Shown one piece after another: positions 1 through 6,745 of a DNA stretch of 7,977 bases. A program made the position numbers and the translations under genes. Numbering within the stretch: the first letter of the stretch is position 1; the number at the start of each line of letters is the position of its first letter. The notes beneath the pieces are model-generated. The model was not told the origin of the DNA and made no database searches. It was given only the letters and a program-made list of their open reading frames with translations. The stretch is from assembly GCA_012517485.1 (NCBI GenBank), contig JAAYUT010000210.1, positions 1 to 7,977 on the forward strand, written 5' to 3'. This DNA comes from Candidatus Atribacter fermentans (GTDB lineage: Bacteria; Atribacterota; Atribacteria; Atribacterales; Atribacteraceae).

Positions 1-479
1 AGAAAGAATTGACCAAATCAAAAGGTCCTATTTTCTCTTTATTTTTATCTTCCATATTCATAAAGAGGAGGTGAATCAATCGAGTAATAGCTCAAAGAGA
101 GATCACTTTTCATTCAAGTCAGGTCATCTCTGTGTTTAAAAAAGAGTCTCTGGTGTTTGCTAAGAGTAAATTGCGAACATTATTTGAAACATACGATGCA
201 AAGGTTTAAAATTCCATAATCTAGGATTAAACCATTCCAAAATCCCTCTGGTTTTGAGTGTTTGTTCCTAATTTCATTCTAACCGAGGTTTTTGAAAATA
301 GCTCTTTCAATTGACACAATTATATGGACTAAACTTATCAAAAATCAAAGGTCTTAGAAAGAATATCTATTAGAATTTATAATATATTTTATTGAGTTGT
401 TTCCTTCATTTAATGAACAAAAAAAATAAATTTAATTCAATTACTTATTGAAAAAAATAAATAGTATATTTAATTCTTA
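1..479. other. Intergenic region downstream of ureA, no supported gene
   Basis: No convincing gene is seen in these 479 bases. Stops are frequent in all frames. Two frames stay open at the left edge. On the plus strand a frame runs from base 2 to a TAA at 137-139 and has no credible start. On the minus strand an ATG at 53-55 (with another in frame at 59-61) opens a hydrophilic 18-codon reading frame, beginning MEDKNKEKIGPF, that runs off the edge without a ribosome-binding site. A purine-rich GAGGAGGTGA at 65-74 on the plus strand resembles a Shine-Dalgarno site but has no start codon at the right distance. A TTGACA at 311-316 and a TATAAT at 378-383 occur on the plus strand but do not pair at promoter spacing. 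Urease accessory genes might lie further left. Confidence 0.6.
419..452 (-). terminator. Possible weak terminator after ureA
   Basis: Read on the minus strand just past the ureA stop, a 6-bp stem (TTCAAT / ATTGAA, loop of 5 nt, plus-strand 436-452) is followed by a T-rich stretch ending in eight T residues (plus-strand A-run 419-426). The stem is almost all A-T and so is thermodynamically weak. The T-run starts about nine bases after the stem rather than directly. This is the only hairpin-plus-T arrangement seen near the gene end and could easily be chance in such AT-rich DNA. Confidence 0.2.
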
Positions 480-785
480 TTATGTTTCTATTGGATTTCT
501 AATGACAACCAATTTTGTACCATCAGTAAAAATTGCTTCAACCTGTAATGTTTCAAGCAGATCGGGAACTCCTTCCATTACGTCATCTTTTGAAAGAATA
601 TGTGGTGCTTCCTCAACAACTTCATTAAGTGTTTTACCACTTCTTGCCATTTCCATAATTTCATCACAAAGCAATGCAATTACTTCTGGATAATTTAGTT
701 TTATCTTTTTTTCTTTCCTTTTTCTTGCCAACTCAGCGATTGAAAAAATCAAAGCTCTTTCAATTTCTTTATCGGTTAAATGCAT
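480..785 (-). CDS. ureA: Urease subunit gamma (UreA)
   Basis: This is the small gamma subunit of nickel urease (urea + water to ammonia and carbamate), part of the cytoplasmic (UreABC)3 complex. The 101-residue product matches the family's usual ~100 residues. It begins MHLTDKEIERALIF, as gamma subunits do, and contains the hallmark segments KLNYPE, the IMEMARSGKT helix, DDVMEGVP, and QVEAIF followed by DGTKLV near the C-terminus. A longer frame reaches an ATG at 828-830. I choose the ATG at 783-785 because family similarity starts there and AAGGAG lies six bases upstream; the extra 15 residues (Lys/Asn/Phe-rich) have no counterpart in the family. The gene lies downstream of ureC, separated by 156 nt, rather than ahead of ureB as in the usual ureABC order. 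It has a candidate promoter of its own. Identity is secure. Confidence 0.95.
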   Translation of the reverse strand: MHLTDKEIERALIFSIAELARKRKEKKIKLNYPEVIALLCDEIMEMARSGKTLNEVVEEAPHILSKDDVMEGVPDLLETLQVEAIFTDGTKLVVIRNPIET

Positions 786-790
786 ATTAA

Positions 791-797
791 TCTCCTT
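791..797 (-). promoter_or_regulatory. ureA ribosome-binding site (decides the start)
   Basis: The minus strand reads AAGGAGA here, 5 nt before the ATG at 783-785. The upstream in-frame ATG at 828-830 has no such site, and its extra residues overlap this one. This fixes the start on the inner methionine. Confidence 0.75.
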
Positions 798-835
798 TTT
801 AAAAAAATTGAAATTTTTACAATTTTTCATATAAA

Positions 836-863
836 ATTTTATCTTCTACCAATAAAATGACAA
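836..863 (-). promoter_or_regulatory. Candidate sigma-70-type promoter for ureA
   Basis: On the minus strand TTGTCA (plus-strand 858-863) and TAAAAT (836-841) are separated by 16 nt. Each hexamer matches the TTGACA/TATAAT consensus at five of six positions. Transcription would start near 829, giving a leader of about 44 nt before the ureA start. It also explains why ureA is spaced away from ureC. AT-rich DNA produces such matches by chance, so this is a prediction only. Confidence 0.4.
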
Positions 864-941
864 TCTAACACCCATTTATAAAGTCTCAGTCGTGAGCAAC
901 AAAAAATTTAATACAAATGTTTTCTTAAAATGTCCCCCATA

Positions 942-2633
942 TTAACCCAAAAAATATAGTTGGTTCAAAGGAAGGTTTCGAGAAGGAGGAGCTGATAATA
1001 CATTTCCATTGGCCTTCACTTCGTAGGTTTTTGGGTCAACTTCTATTTTTGGACAAGAACTGTTTCTAACCATATTGTCTTTAGTAAGTAAACGTGTATT
1101 TGATACCGGCAAAAACAATCTACTTGTGTTTACTCTTTTTTTAATCATCTTTTCACAAGCCAATTTTGATGTAAAATTAACACATGTCGAAGATATTGCA
1201 TCCCCATATCCTCCAAATATTGGTTGAATTATCAAGGGTTGTGCCCATGGAGTGCTTGCATTAGCTGACCCTATTGCTCCAAATGCAATCATCCCATTTT
1301 TTAAAATTAATTCTGGTTTTACACCAAATAACTTTCTATTCCATAAAACGATATCAGCCAATTTACCAGGGGTAAGTGATCCAATATATTCAGAAATCCC
1401 ATAAGTTATTGCCGGATTAATGGTATATTTAGCTAAGTATTGTAAAATCTTTTCGTTATCATTATAATTTTCAGCCTTTGTCCCGGATAAACCCTTCATT
1501 TTGTCTGCAAGCTGCCATGTCCGAAGGATAATCTCTCCAATTCTCCCCATTCCTTGGGAGTCAGATCCAATCATACTTATAGCTCCTAAATCATGTAAAA
1601 CATCTTCGGCTTCCATTGTTTTTCCCCGAATTCGAGACTTAGCAAATGCGACATCGGAAGCCACTTTGGGATTTTGGTTATGACATATTAATATCATATC
1701 CAAATGTTCTTTTTCAGTATTTATTGTGTAGGGGTTTGTAGGAGTTGTTGATGATGGAAGAATATTTTTAATACTGGTTAAAACTAGGTTATCAGGACAA
1801 TGTCCTCCTCCTGCACCTTCGACATGAACAATATGAATAGTCCGACCATTTATTGCTTCAATGGTATCTTCAACAAATCCTGATTCATTAATGGTATCGG
1901 TATGCATTTGCACTGATACATCGGTTTCATCAGCTATTTTAAGACAAAAATCAATAATTTCTGAATAGGCACCAAGATCTTCGTGAATTTTAAAGCCAAT
2001 AGCTCCATTTTCTAAGCTTTTGTAAAGATAATCTCCTGTGGTACTACTTCCTTTCCCCCAAAAACCAACATTAACCGGAATATTATTGAAACTTTCAAAC
2101 ATTCTACTCATCAGGTATGGATTTATTCCAGGGTCAAAAATCGTCCCAGCACATGAACCTATCATGGTGGTAATACCATGACTAATTGCTTGGAATCCAA
2201 CCTTAGGAGTAAAAAAATGTGCGTGAACATCTATGCCCCCAGGAGTAGCAATTAAACCTTCTGCTGGTAAAATACTCGTATTACTGTCTATCATTAACCG
2301 GACATTGTCTTTTATGTCCGGATTTCCAGAACATCCTATACCAATAATCCGACCTTCCTTAATTCCTATATCCCCCTTGACAATACCAAGAATCGGATCC
2401 ATTATAACAACATTAGTTATTAAAACATCAACCGCACTATCACGGTTCCTACCTATAGTAGACATCATGCCATCTCTAATACTTTTCCCAGCACCAACTA
2501 TGGATTCATCACCGTACTCAGCATAGTCTTTCTCAATATATGCGAAAAGATTTGTATCGCCAAGCCTAATGCTGTCCCCAGTTGTTGGTCCATACATTTT
2601 AGCATAGGAATCTCTTTCAATTGAATAAGACAT
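942..2633 (-). CDS. ureC: Urease subunit alpha (UreC), divergent catalytic subunit
   Basis: This is the catalytic alpha subunit, a dinuclear-nickel amidohydrolase that hydrolyses urea in the cytoplasm. It has 563 residues against a usual ~567. By comparison with remembered Klebsiella UreC, the metal ligands are all present: H137 and H139 (HAH), K215 (the lysine that is carbamylated, in FKIHED), H217, H244, H270 and D358. The flap C317-H318, R334 and the EGAGGGH segment (272-278) are also kept. Oddities: the usual HIHxxxPQQ segment is HAHFFTPKV. The loop usually reading GTGPAxGTxATTCTPG is replaced by a shorter segment (about 159-170). The residue after SDSQ is Gly (361), not Ala. The second flap His is Asn (319). 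The start ATG is 2 nt past the ureB stop with AAAGGAG inside the end of ureB, implying translational coupling. A urease family assignment is firm because ureB and ureA flank it; strict urea specificity is less certain. Confidence 0.95.
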   Translation of the reverse strand: MSYSIERDSYAKMYGPTTGDSIRLGDTNLFAYIEKDYAEYGDESIVGAGKSIRDGMMSTIGRNRDSAVDVLITNVVIMDPILGIVKGDIGIKEGRIIGIGCSGNPDIKDNVRLMIDSNTSILPAEGLIATPGGIDVHAHFFTPKVGFQAISHGITTMIGSCAGTIFDPGINPYLMSRMFESFNNIPVNVGFWGKGSSTTGDYLYKSLENGAIGFKIHEDLGAYSEIIDFCLKIADETDVSVQMHTDTINESGFVEDTIEAINGRTIHIVHVEGAGGGHCPDNLVLTSIKNILPSSTTPTNPYTINTEKEHLDMILICHNQNPKVASDVAFAKSRIRGKTMEAEDVLHDLGAISMIGSDSQGMGRIGEIILRTWQLADKMKGLSGTKAENYNDNEKILQYLAKYTINPAITYGISEYIGSLTPGKLADIVLWNRKLFGVKPELILKNGMIAFGAIGSANASTPWAQPLIIQPIFGGYGDAISSTCVNFTSKLACEKMIKKRVNTSRLFLPVSNTRLLTKDNMVRNSSCPKIEVDPKTYEVKANGNVLSAPPSRNLPLNQLYFLG

Positions 2634-2635
2634 TA

Positions 2636-3001
2636 TTATGCTCCTTTATATCCTTTTTCTTGAGCTATTTTTCTTGCATGCATAAGATTTCTCTCATTTG
2701 CCTGACCATTAGATAATCCATTAAAACCAATGATTCGTTTTTGCCCGGAAAACTCAACTAAATTAACGACTTTCTCCTCACCTGGTTCAAATCGTATTGC
2801 TTCTCCAGAAGGGATATCCAGCCTCATTCCAAAGCTTTTATCACGATCAAACATCATCTCCTTATTTATTTCATAAAAGTGATAATGTGAAGATATTTGA
2901 ATTGGCCTCTTAGAGGTATTCTTAACTGAGAGCTCAACGGATTTTCTCCCCTTATTTAAAATAAGGTTTCCTTCCCCAAAAATTATCTGTCCTATTTTCA
3001 T
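2636..3001 (-). CDS. ureB: Urease subunit beta (UreB)
   Basis: This is the beta subunit of urease, a structural chain that packs against UreC in the cytoplasmic enzyme. The 121-residue product shows the family pattern: a GEGNLILNKGR beta-strand start, NTSKRPIQISSHYHFYEINK (about 28-47), FDRDKSFGMRLDIPSG, RFEPGE, and IGFNGLSNGQ near 92-101, followed by a basic C-terminal tail (HARKIAQEKGYKGA). Many beta subunits lack or vary this tail. The start is supported by AGGAGG seven bases ahead of the ATG at 2999-3001. It is the first gene of the urease cluster, although ureA usually leads. Its end overlaps the ureC ribosome-binding site, so ureB and ureC are almost certainly one transcript. A 22-codon frame ends on its start codon in an ATGA overlap but lacks a ribosome-binding site. 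Confidence 0.95.
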   Translation of the reverse strand: MKIGQIIFGEGNLILNKGRKSVELSVKNTSKRPIQISSHYHFYEINKEMMFDRDKSFGMRLDIPSGEAIRFEPGEEKVVNLVEFSGQKRIIGFNGLSNGQANERNLMHARKIAQEKGYKGA

Positions 3002-3440
3002 ATAATACCTCCTAATACAAAAATTAGGGTTACAATAAAATAATCAAACATTAAAATTTTAATCATAATTGATTCATTTCATACCATTTGCTTTAATAAC
3101 AAACAAATAATCAATAAAATTTTGTTTTTTTCTTTTCTAATTGGTTAATTTGCCTTTTCAAATACTCGACTAGTGTTTTGAATTATTAAATTATCAATTT
3201 TTTTCTTATCACACCAATACTATCCAATCTTGATAGAAAATTTTTTATGTATGATAATACCCAAAAATGCAATAACAAGTTAATATTTTCTTCAAAAACA
3301 TCTTGTCTTAACAATAATATTTAATTAATAAAACCATAATGAATGAGTCGCTTCATTGTATTAGGTTATCTTCGTTAGGAGGATAATAAAATAACTTTAA
3401 ATAAAGCGAAATATAAAATGCATTTTATTTTTACTTAAAA
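3002..3440. other. AT-rich intergenic spacer between the M81 gene and ureB
   Basis: These 439 bases hold no gene of credible length. Features seen: the ureB ribosome-binding site next to 3001; a minus-strand 22-codon frame (2998-3066, hydrophobic, no ribosome-binding site) whose TGA overlaps the ureB ATG; a perfect 16-bp A-T-rich palindrome at 3413-3428, just past the M81 stop; a 5-bp hairpin CTATC/GATAG near 3221-3237; and an isolated AGGAGG at 3377-3382 on the plus strand with no following start codon. The best promoter-like match for ureB on the minus strand is TTGTTT (3101-3106), 17 nt, TATGAA (3078-3083) with a TG one base ahead of the -10, which is poor. No GC-rich terminator stem is visible, so whether ureBC is read through from the M81 operon cannot be decided from the sequence. 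Confidence 0.6.
3413..3428. repeat. Perfect 16-bp palindrome after the M81 gene
   Basis: The sequence ATAAAATGCATTTTAT equals its own reverse complement and begins 12 bases past the M81 stop codon. As RNA it could form at most a 6-bp A-U stem closed by a TGCA loop. Neither strand has a classic long T-run directly after it, although the plus strand continues into five T residues. It could be a weak transcript end or a protein-binding site. Chance is plausible at this base composition. Confidence 0.35.
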
Positions 3441-4910
3441 TTATTCATTTTTCTCGGAGTTCCAATTCATATCACTTTGGAAGGGGAAAATAGACTTTGG
3501 AATTTTCTTGTATGGTAGGTTCTCTAGATTCATATCTGATGTTCCAGGGGTTAACAACATAATATTTTTCTTTGCAATCTTTTCAAATTGTGGGAACAAA
3601 TACCCCTGTTTTACAACATAAATCGAATGGCATCGAGGGTCTATCCCTAACTTTTCGAAATGCTCTAATGTACAAATTCCTATTCTTTTATCATGAAAAG
3701 TAACAAGGTTATCATTGATTCTTAAGCGAACCCATGAACCCTCCAATCCAGGGTATGGTCCCTTTTGATAAAATGGTTCTCCTATTTCCTCAATTAACGC
3801 TTTTACTTTCATTTTCTTTTCTTCCAAAGTTGAATGTTCTTCCCCCAATACTAAATCAATTACAGCCCCCTCCCCTTGTTTTTGAGCTTTCCTAACGGTT
3901 TCAGGTCCATAGATTCCTGTTACAACCGCATCTTTCGCGTTATTCTTGATCAAATGCTGTAATACTAAAGTTAAATCACCTGCAGCGCCAGCCGTCGTGT
4001 TATCACCACTATCACATAGATATACTGGTTTTTCACTAGAAGTTGATGCTGTCTTTATACCCGTTTCTACGTCTGCCGTCTCCATTCCAAATGAAAAATC
4101 TTTCCTTCTGTTCCAAACTCTTTGAGCAATTTCTTGACTTATCTGCTGAGCTAAAGATAAATCATTTTTACATGTTACAAGAACAGACATTCCCGTCCAT
4201 TCTGCATCGCACCAAACAAAGCCTACCATTAAAATAGTTTGCAAAACTCCGGGAATTTTATCGTATTCATAAAGACTTTGATACAATTCCTTAGCTGGAG
4301 AATAATGAGTAACTGCCTTCTCCCCAGGAATAAAAATGGGAATTTTTATAAAATAAGTTTGGGGCTTAAGGCGGTCACCAATTACGTATATTAATTGGTC
4401 AGCGACTCGATAGCCCGTATCAAGATCATCAACATGTGGTGCTGTCCGAAAAGCACCAAATACAGTACCAGCCTCTGCAATTTCTTTAGTAATATTGCCA
4501 TGCAAATCAAATTCTATGCCTAATGGTACCTCATTGCCAATGGCTTGTCTGACCGATACAATAAAATCAGTGTCTGCTGATTTATTTAATCCATCTACAG
4601 CCATTGCTCCGTGCATTGCCAACAATACACCGTCAAAGGGGCCTTCTTCCCTTATTCGTTGAAGTGATTCTTCCTTAATATTTTCATAAAATTTTCTTTC
4701 TAGTGGACCAGCGGGAAGTCCAGTTACCCACAATAGTGGGCAAATAGTTATTTGTTCACTTTCTTTTAACCGTTTAACCATTCCGCGTACTTCCCATAAA
4801 TCATTTTCGATGAGTTTATTTCCTCTATAGATCGTAAGGTCTTCTTTTTGAGCTAATATTGGTGAAAATGTATCACATTCGATTGAAATTCCAAGGATTG
4901 CTATTTTCAC
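3441..4910 (-). CDS. M81-family metallohydrolase (MlrC/microcystinase C-like)
   Basis: This is a predicted cytoplasmic zinc hydrolase of the M81 family, whose founding member MlrC degrades linearised microcystin. Most relatives have unknown substrates. The 489-residue length is typical. The N-terminal domain starts KIAILGISIECDTFSP (family: IAxGxxxxETNTFSP) and carries AMHGAM (H100), the DLH pair D135/H137 and APHVDD (H159), matching the DxH and PHxD residues I recall as metal ligands. The C-terminal MlrC domain begins about residue 295, with LCDSGDNTTAGAAGD (D300, D303), and ends with the TPGTSD...LPY motif at 454-467. No signal peptide is seen. The start is the GTG at 4908-4910, seven bases after AAAGGAG; a longer frame from a TTG at 4926-4928 would put that site inside the coding sequence. 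It lies 38 nt after the MalG-type permease, so it is probably co-transcribed and acts on what the transporter brings in. The substrate is unknown. Confidence 0.9.
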   Translation of the reverse strand: MKIAILGISIECDTFSPILAQKEDLTIYRGNKLIENDLWEVRGMVKRLKESEQITICPLLWVTGLPAGPLERKFYENIKEESLQRIREEGPFDGVLLAMHGAMAVDGLNKSADTDFIVSVRQAIGNEVPLGIEFDLHGNITKEIAEAGTVFGAFRTAPHVDDLDTGYRVADQLIYVIGDRLKPQTYFIKIPIFIPGEKAVTHYSPAKELYQSLYEYDKIPGVLQTILMVGFVWCDAEWTGMSVLVTCKNDLSLAQQISQEIAQRVWNRRKDFSFGMETADVETGIKTASTSSEKPVYLCDSGDNTTAGAAGDLTLVLQHLIKNNAKDAVVTGIYGPETVRKAQKQGEGAVIDLVLGEEHSTLEEKKMKVKALIEEIGEPFYQKGPYPGLEGSWVRLRINDNLVTFHDKRIGICTLEHFEKLGIDPRCHSIYVVKQGYLFPQFEKIAKKNIMLLTPGTSDMNLENLPYKKIPKSIFPFQSDMNWNSEKNE

Positions 4911-4917
4911 ATTTTTA

Positions 4918-4924
4918 CTCCTTT
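4918..4924 (-). promoter_or_regulatory. Ribosome-binding site fixing a GTG start for the M81 gene
   Basis: The minus strand reads AAAGGAG, then 7 nt, then GTG (4908-4910). The residues that follow (KIAILGIS) match the conserved M81 N-terminus. The alternative TTG at 4926-4928 lies upstream of this site and has no site of its own at good spacing. Confidence 0.8.
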
Positions 4925-4948
4925 CCAATCAAAAATGATCATAAGAGA

Positions 4949-5782
4949 TTATCCTTTTATTGAGCCGGCTAAAGCACCAGCAATAACTTTTCTTGCCATA
5001 AAAGCAAAAACAACAACTACTGGAAGGGTAGCTAAAGTCGAAGAAGACATAATTCTTCCATAATCAATATTATATTGACCACGAGAATTATTAATAAAAA
5101 GAGGAAGTGTGAGCATTTCTTCAGTTTTTAAAGCAATAAGAGGCCATAGAAAATCATTCCAGGACCATAAAAATGCAATAATAATATAGGTGACCAAAGC
5201 GGGCTTGATAACTGGAAGTAAAACTTTATAATATATTGCAAATTCAGAGCATCCATCTATTCGAGCAGCATCAAGAAGATCATTAGGAATCCCTAACATA
5301 TTTTGCCTCATCATAAATATCCCCATGGCACTTGCAGAAAATGGAAGTATCACTGATGGATAAGCATTTATCCAACCAAATTTTGAAATTAAGAAAAACA
5401 AAGGAATAATGGTTACTGGAAGAGGGATCATTAAAGATCCTAAAATTATAAAAAAAAGGGTGTTTCTTCCCGGAAACCTAAATTTTGCTAAAGCATACCC
5501 CCCTAACGAGCAGAAAAAAGTACTTATAATGGTATAAGCAGATGCAATAAATAGGCTATTCATAAAATTTCGAAGAAAATATGTTTCACTGAACAGTTTA
5601 ATATAGTGACCAATATATAGTTCTTTAGGAATCGCAATTGGAGGATAAGTGAATATTTCTCCCGAGGGTTTTATGCTCGAAATAACCATCCAATAAAATG
5701 GAATAATGATCACCAACACTCCAGCAGTCAAACCAACATAAATAATAACACGAGTTAATTTTGAAGCTGTTTTTGCTTTCAA
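4949..5782 (-). CDS. Carbohydrate ABC transporter permease, MalG type
   Basis: This is an inner-membrane permease subunit of a CUT1-type sugar importer, pairing with the MalF-type protein encoded just upstream. Its 277 residues are the usual family length. About six membrane segments can be seen, at roughly 11-33, 73-98, 108-132, 140-158, 194-212 and 248-267. The cytoplasmic EAA loop that docks the ATPase is at 171-194 (DAARIDG, then LLPVIKP). The C-terminus GALAGSIKG resembles the family's usual GxxxGxxKG ending. The start is TTG (5780-5782), supported by AGGAGG seven bases upstream and by only 2 nt of separation from the preceding stop; that ribosome-binding site lies within the last codons of the upstream permease, so the two are likely translationally coupled. 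The transported solute cannot be read from the permease. No ATPase gene is next to it. Confidence 0.93.
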   Translation of the reverse strand: MKAKTASKLTRVIIYVGLTAGVLVIIIPFYWMVISSIKPSGEIFTYPPIAIPKELYIGHYIKLFSETYFLRNFMNSLFIASAYTIISTFFCSLGGYALAKFRFPGRNTLFFIILGSLMIPLPVTIIPLFFLISKFGWINAYPSVILPFSASAMGIFMMRQNMLGIPNDLLDAARIDGCSEFAIYYKVLLPVIKPALVTYIIIAFLWSWNDFLWPLIALKTEEMLTLPLFINNSRGQYNIDYGRIMSSSTLATLPVVVVFAFMARKVIAGALAGSIKG

Positions 5783-5784
5783 TC

Positions 5785-6672
5785 TTATCCCTCCTCTCCG
5801 GTTCCTCGATTTAATAATTTCATATTAAAATAAGAAAAAATAAAAGTAAAAATTAATAATACGTAGGCAATCGTCGACGCATATCCTAGCCTAAAATATT
5901 CAAACCCTTGTTTAAAAAGATAGTGAACAATTGTAAGGCTTGAGTTTTCAGGTCCTCCTCGAGTTAATACATATGGTTCAACAAAAAGTTGTAAAAGACC
6001 AATGATCATTAATATATAGCAAAAAATAAGAACCGGTTTTAGCAAAGGTATAGTAATTTTAAAAAAGGCAGCAGTTCTTGATGCTCCGTCAATTGTCGCT
6101 GCTTCATATATTTCGTCAGGAATAGCTTGCATTCCTGCTAATATGATAATCATGTTATAACCAGTCCAACGCCAGCTTATCATTAGGATTAAAGCAATCT
6201 TTGACCATTCTCTTGCAGCGAGCCAAGGAATTTTAGTAAAACCTAGAAAAGATAATATGTAATTCACTAAACCATAATCATAATCATACAAAACCAAAAA
6301 CATGACTGAAATAACTACTATACTCGCTACAATTGGTAAATAGTATGCTGCACGAAAAAAGTTTTTTAGCTTGATGTAAGATAAGTTTAAGAGTGCCGCT
6401 AAAAAAAGTGCCCCGACAAGTTGTAATGGCGTTGATATCAAAAAAATATAGATGGTATTGTAGAGTGCTTGGATAAATAAGCGATCCTTAAACAGGAAGA
6501 AGTAGTTTTTCAAACCAATAAATTGGGCTGGGGAAAACCCATCCCAATTATGAAAACTCAAGTAAAACGAAAAAACCATTGGATAAACCATAAATAAACC
6601 GAACAGAATAAAAAATGGAGAAACAAAGGTATAAGCAGTTATTATCTTTTTCTGCTTCATATTGAGTTTCAT
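5785..6672 (-). CDS. Carbohydrate ABC transporter permease, MalF/UgpA type
   Basis: This is the first permease subunit of the same CUT1-type importer. The 295-residue protein has about six hydrophobic segments, near 13-38, 72-96, 108-129, 158-181, 208-230 and 264-284. It opens with the typical YTFVSPFFILFGLFMVYP first membrane helix followed by SFHNWDGF. The EAA loop at 190-213 (EAATIDGAS, then IPLLKP) contacts the ATPase. The YVLTRGGPENSS motif at 234-245 is characteristic of this subunit. The long periplasmic domain of enteric MalF is absent, as usual in this UgpA-like group. The ATG at 6670-6672 is preceded by AGGAG at nine bases; an in-frame ATG four codons later is less well placed. The gene follows the binding-protein gene across a 73-nt gap that contains a stable hairpin. 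Confidence 0.93.
   Translation of the reverse strand: MKLNMKQKKIITAYTFVSPFFILFGLFMVYPMVFSFYLSFHNWDGFSPAQFIGLKNYFFLFKDRLFIQALYNTIYIFLISTPLQLVGALFLAALLNLSYIKLKNFFRAAYYLPIVASIVVISVMFLVLYDYDYGLVNYILSFLGFTKIPWLAAREWSKIALILMISWRWTGYNMIIILAGMQAIPDEIYEAATIDGASRTAAFFKITIPLLKPVLIFCYILMIIGLLQLFVEPYVLTRGGPENSSLTIVHYLFKQGFEYFRLGYASTIAYVLLIFTFIFSYFNMKLLNRGTGEEG
5790..5795 (-). promoter_or_regulatory. Ribosome-binding site supporting the TTG start of the MalG-type permease
   Basis: AGGAGG on the minus strand lies 7 nt before the TTG at 5780-5782 and overlaps the Glu-Glu-Gly codons that end the upstream permease. No ATG lies nearby at good spacing, so TTG is the likely start. Confidence 0.75.
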
Positions 6673-6693
6673 ATTAACTAACTCCTAAAGTTA

Positions 6694-6730
6694 GGATCAG
6701 GCCTGAGTAAGTCTTACATAGGCCTGATCC
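6694..6730 (-). promoter_or_regulatory. Stable intercistronic stem-loop between binding-protein and permease genes
   Basis: GGATCAGGCCT (6694-6704) pairs perfectly with AGGCCTGATCC (6720-6730), giving an 11-bp stem with 7 G-C pairs around a 15-nt loop. An inner GTAA/TTAC pairing (6707-6710 with 6714-6717) is possible. It lies 15 nt past the binding-protein stop and ends about 7 nt before the permease ribosome-binding site. No T-run follows on the minus strand, so it is not a classic terminator. Known sugar operons use such hairpins to protect the binding-protein mRNA from 3' decay and lower downstream permease expression; that role is inferred here. Confidence 0.75.
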
Positions 6731-6745
6731 AGTTATTAACTATTA

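Noticed and set aside
2..139. Plus-strand frame open from the left edge to a TAA at 137-139
   Set aside because: About 45 open codons is not rare across six frames at this base composition; the encoded residues show no recognisable family and codon content is not gene-like.
299..314. Short motif CTCTTTCAATTGA also found at 2612-2624, with a near copy in ureA around 752
   Set aside because: A 13-base match is expected by chance in 8 kb of AT-rich DNA, and the ureA and ureC copies are explained by codons for Ile-Glu-Arg.
311..383. TTGACA (311-316) and TATAAT (378-383) as a plus-strand promoter
   Set aside because: They are about 60 bases apart, neither has a partner hexamer at 16-18 nt, and no plus-strand gene follows.
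448..693. Plus-strand open frame of 81 codons opposite ureA
   Set aside because: It lies antisense to a well-supported ureA and has no ribosome-binding site or recognisable domain.
885..896. CTCA/TGAG hairpin between ureC and ureA as a ureC terminator
   Set aside because: The stem is only 4 bp and no T-run follows it on the minus strand.
1501..2526. Plus-strand open frames at 1501-1683 and 2233-2526
   Set aside because: Both are antisense to conserved parts of ureC, with no ribosome-binding site or family similarity.
3374..3424. Strong Shine-Dalgarno-like AGGAGG on the plus strand in the spacer
   Set aside because: No ATG, GTG or TTG occurs at useful spacing; the first ATG, at 3418-3420, gives six codons. 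The motif is an orphan match.
4043..4237. Plus-strand open frame of 64 codons opposite the M81 gene
   Set aside because: It is antisense to conserved M81 sequence and shows no domain or start signal.
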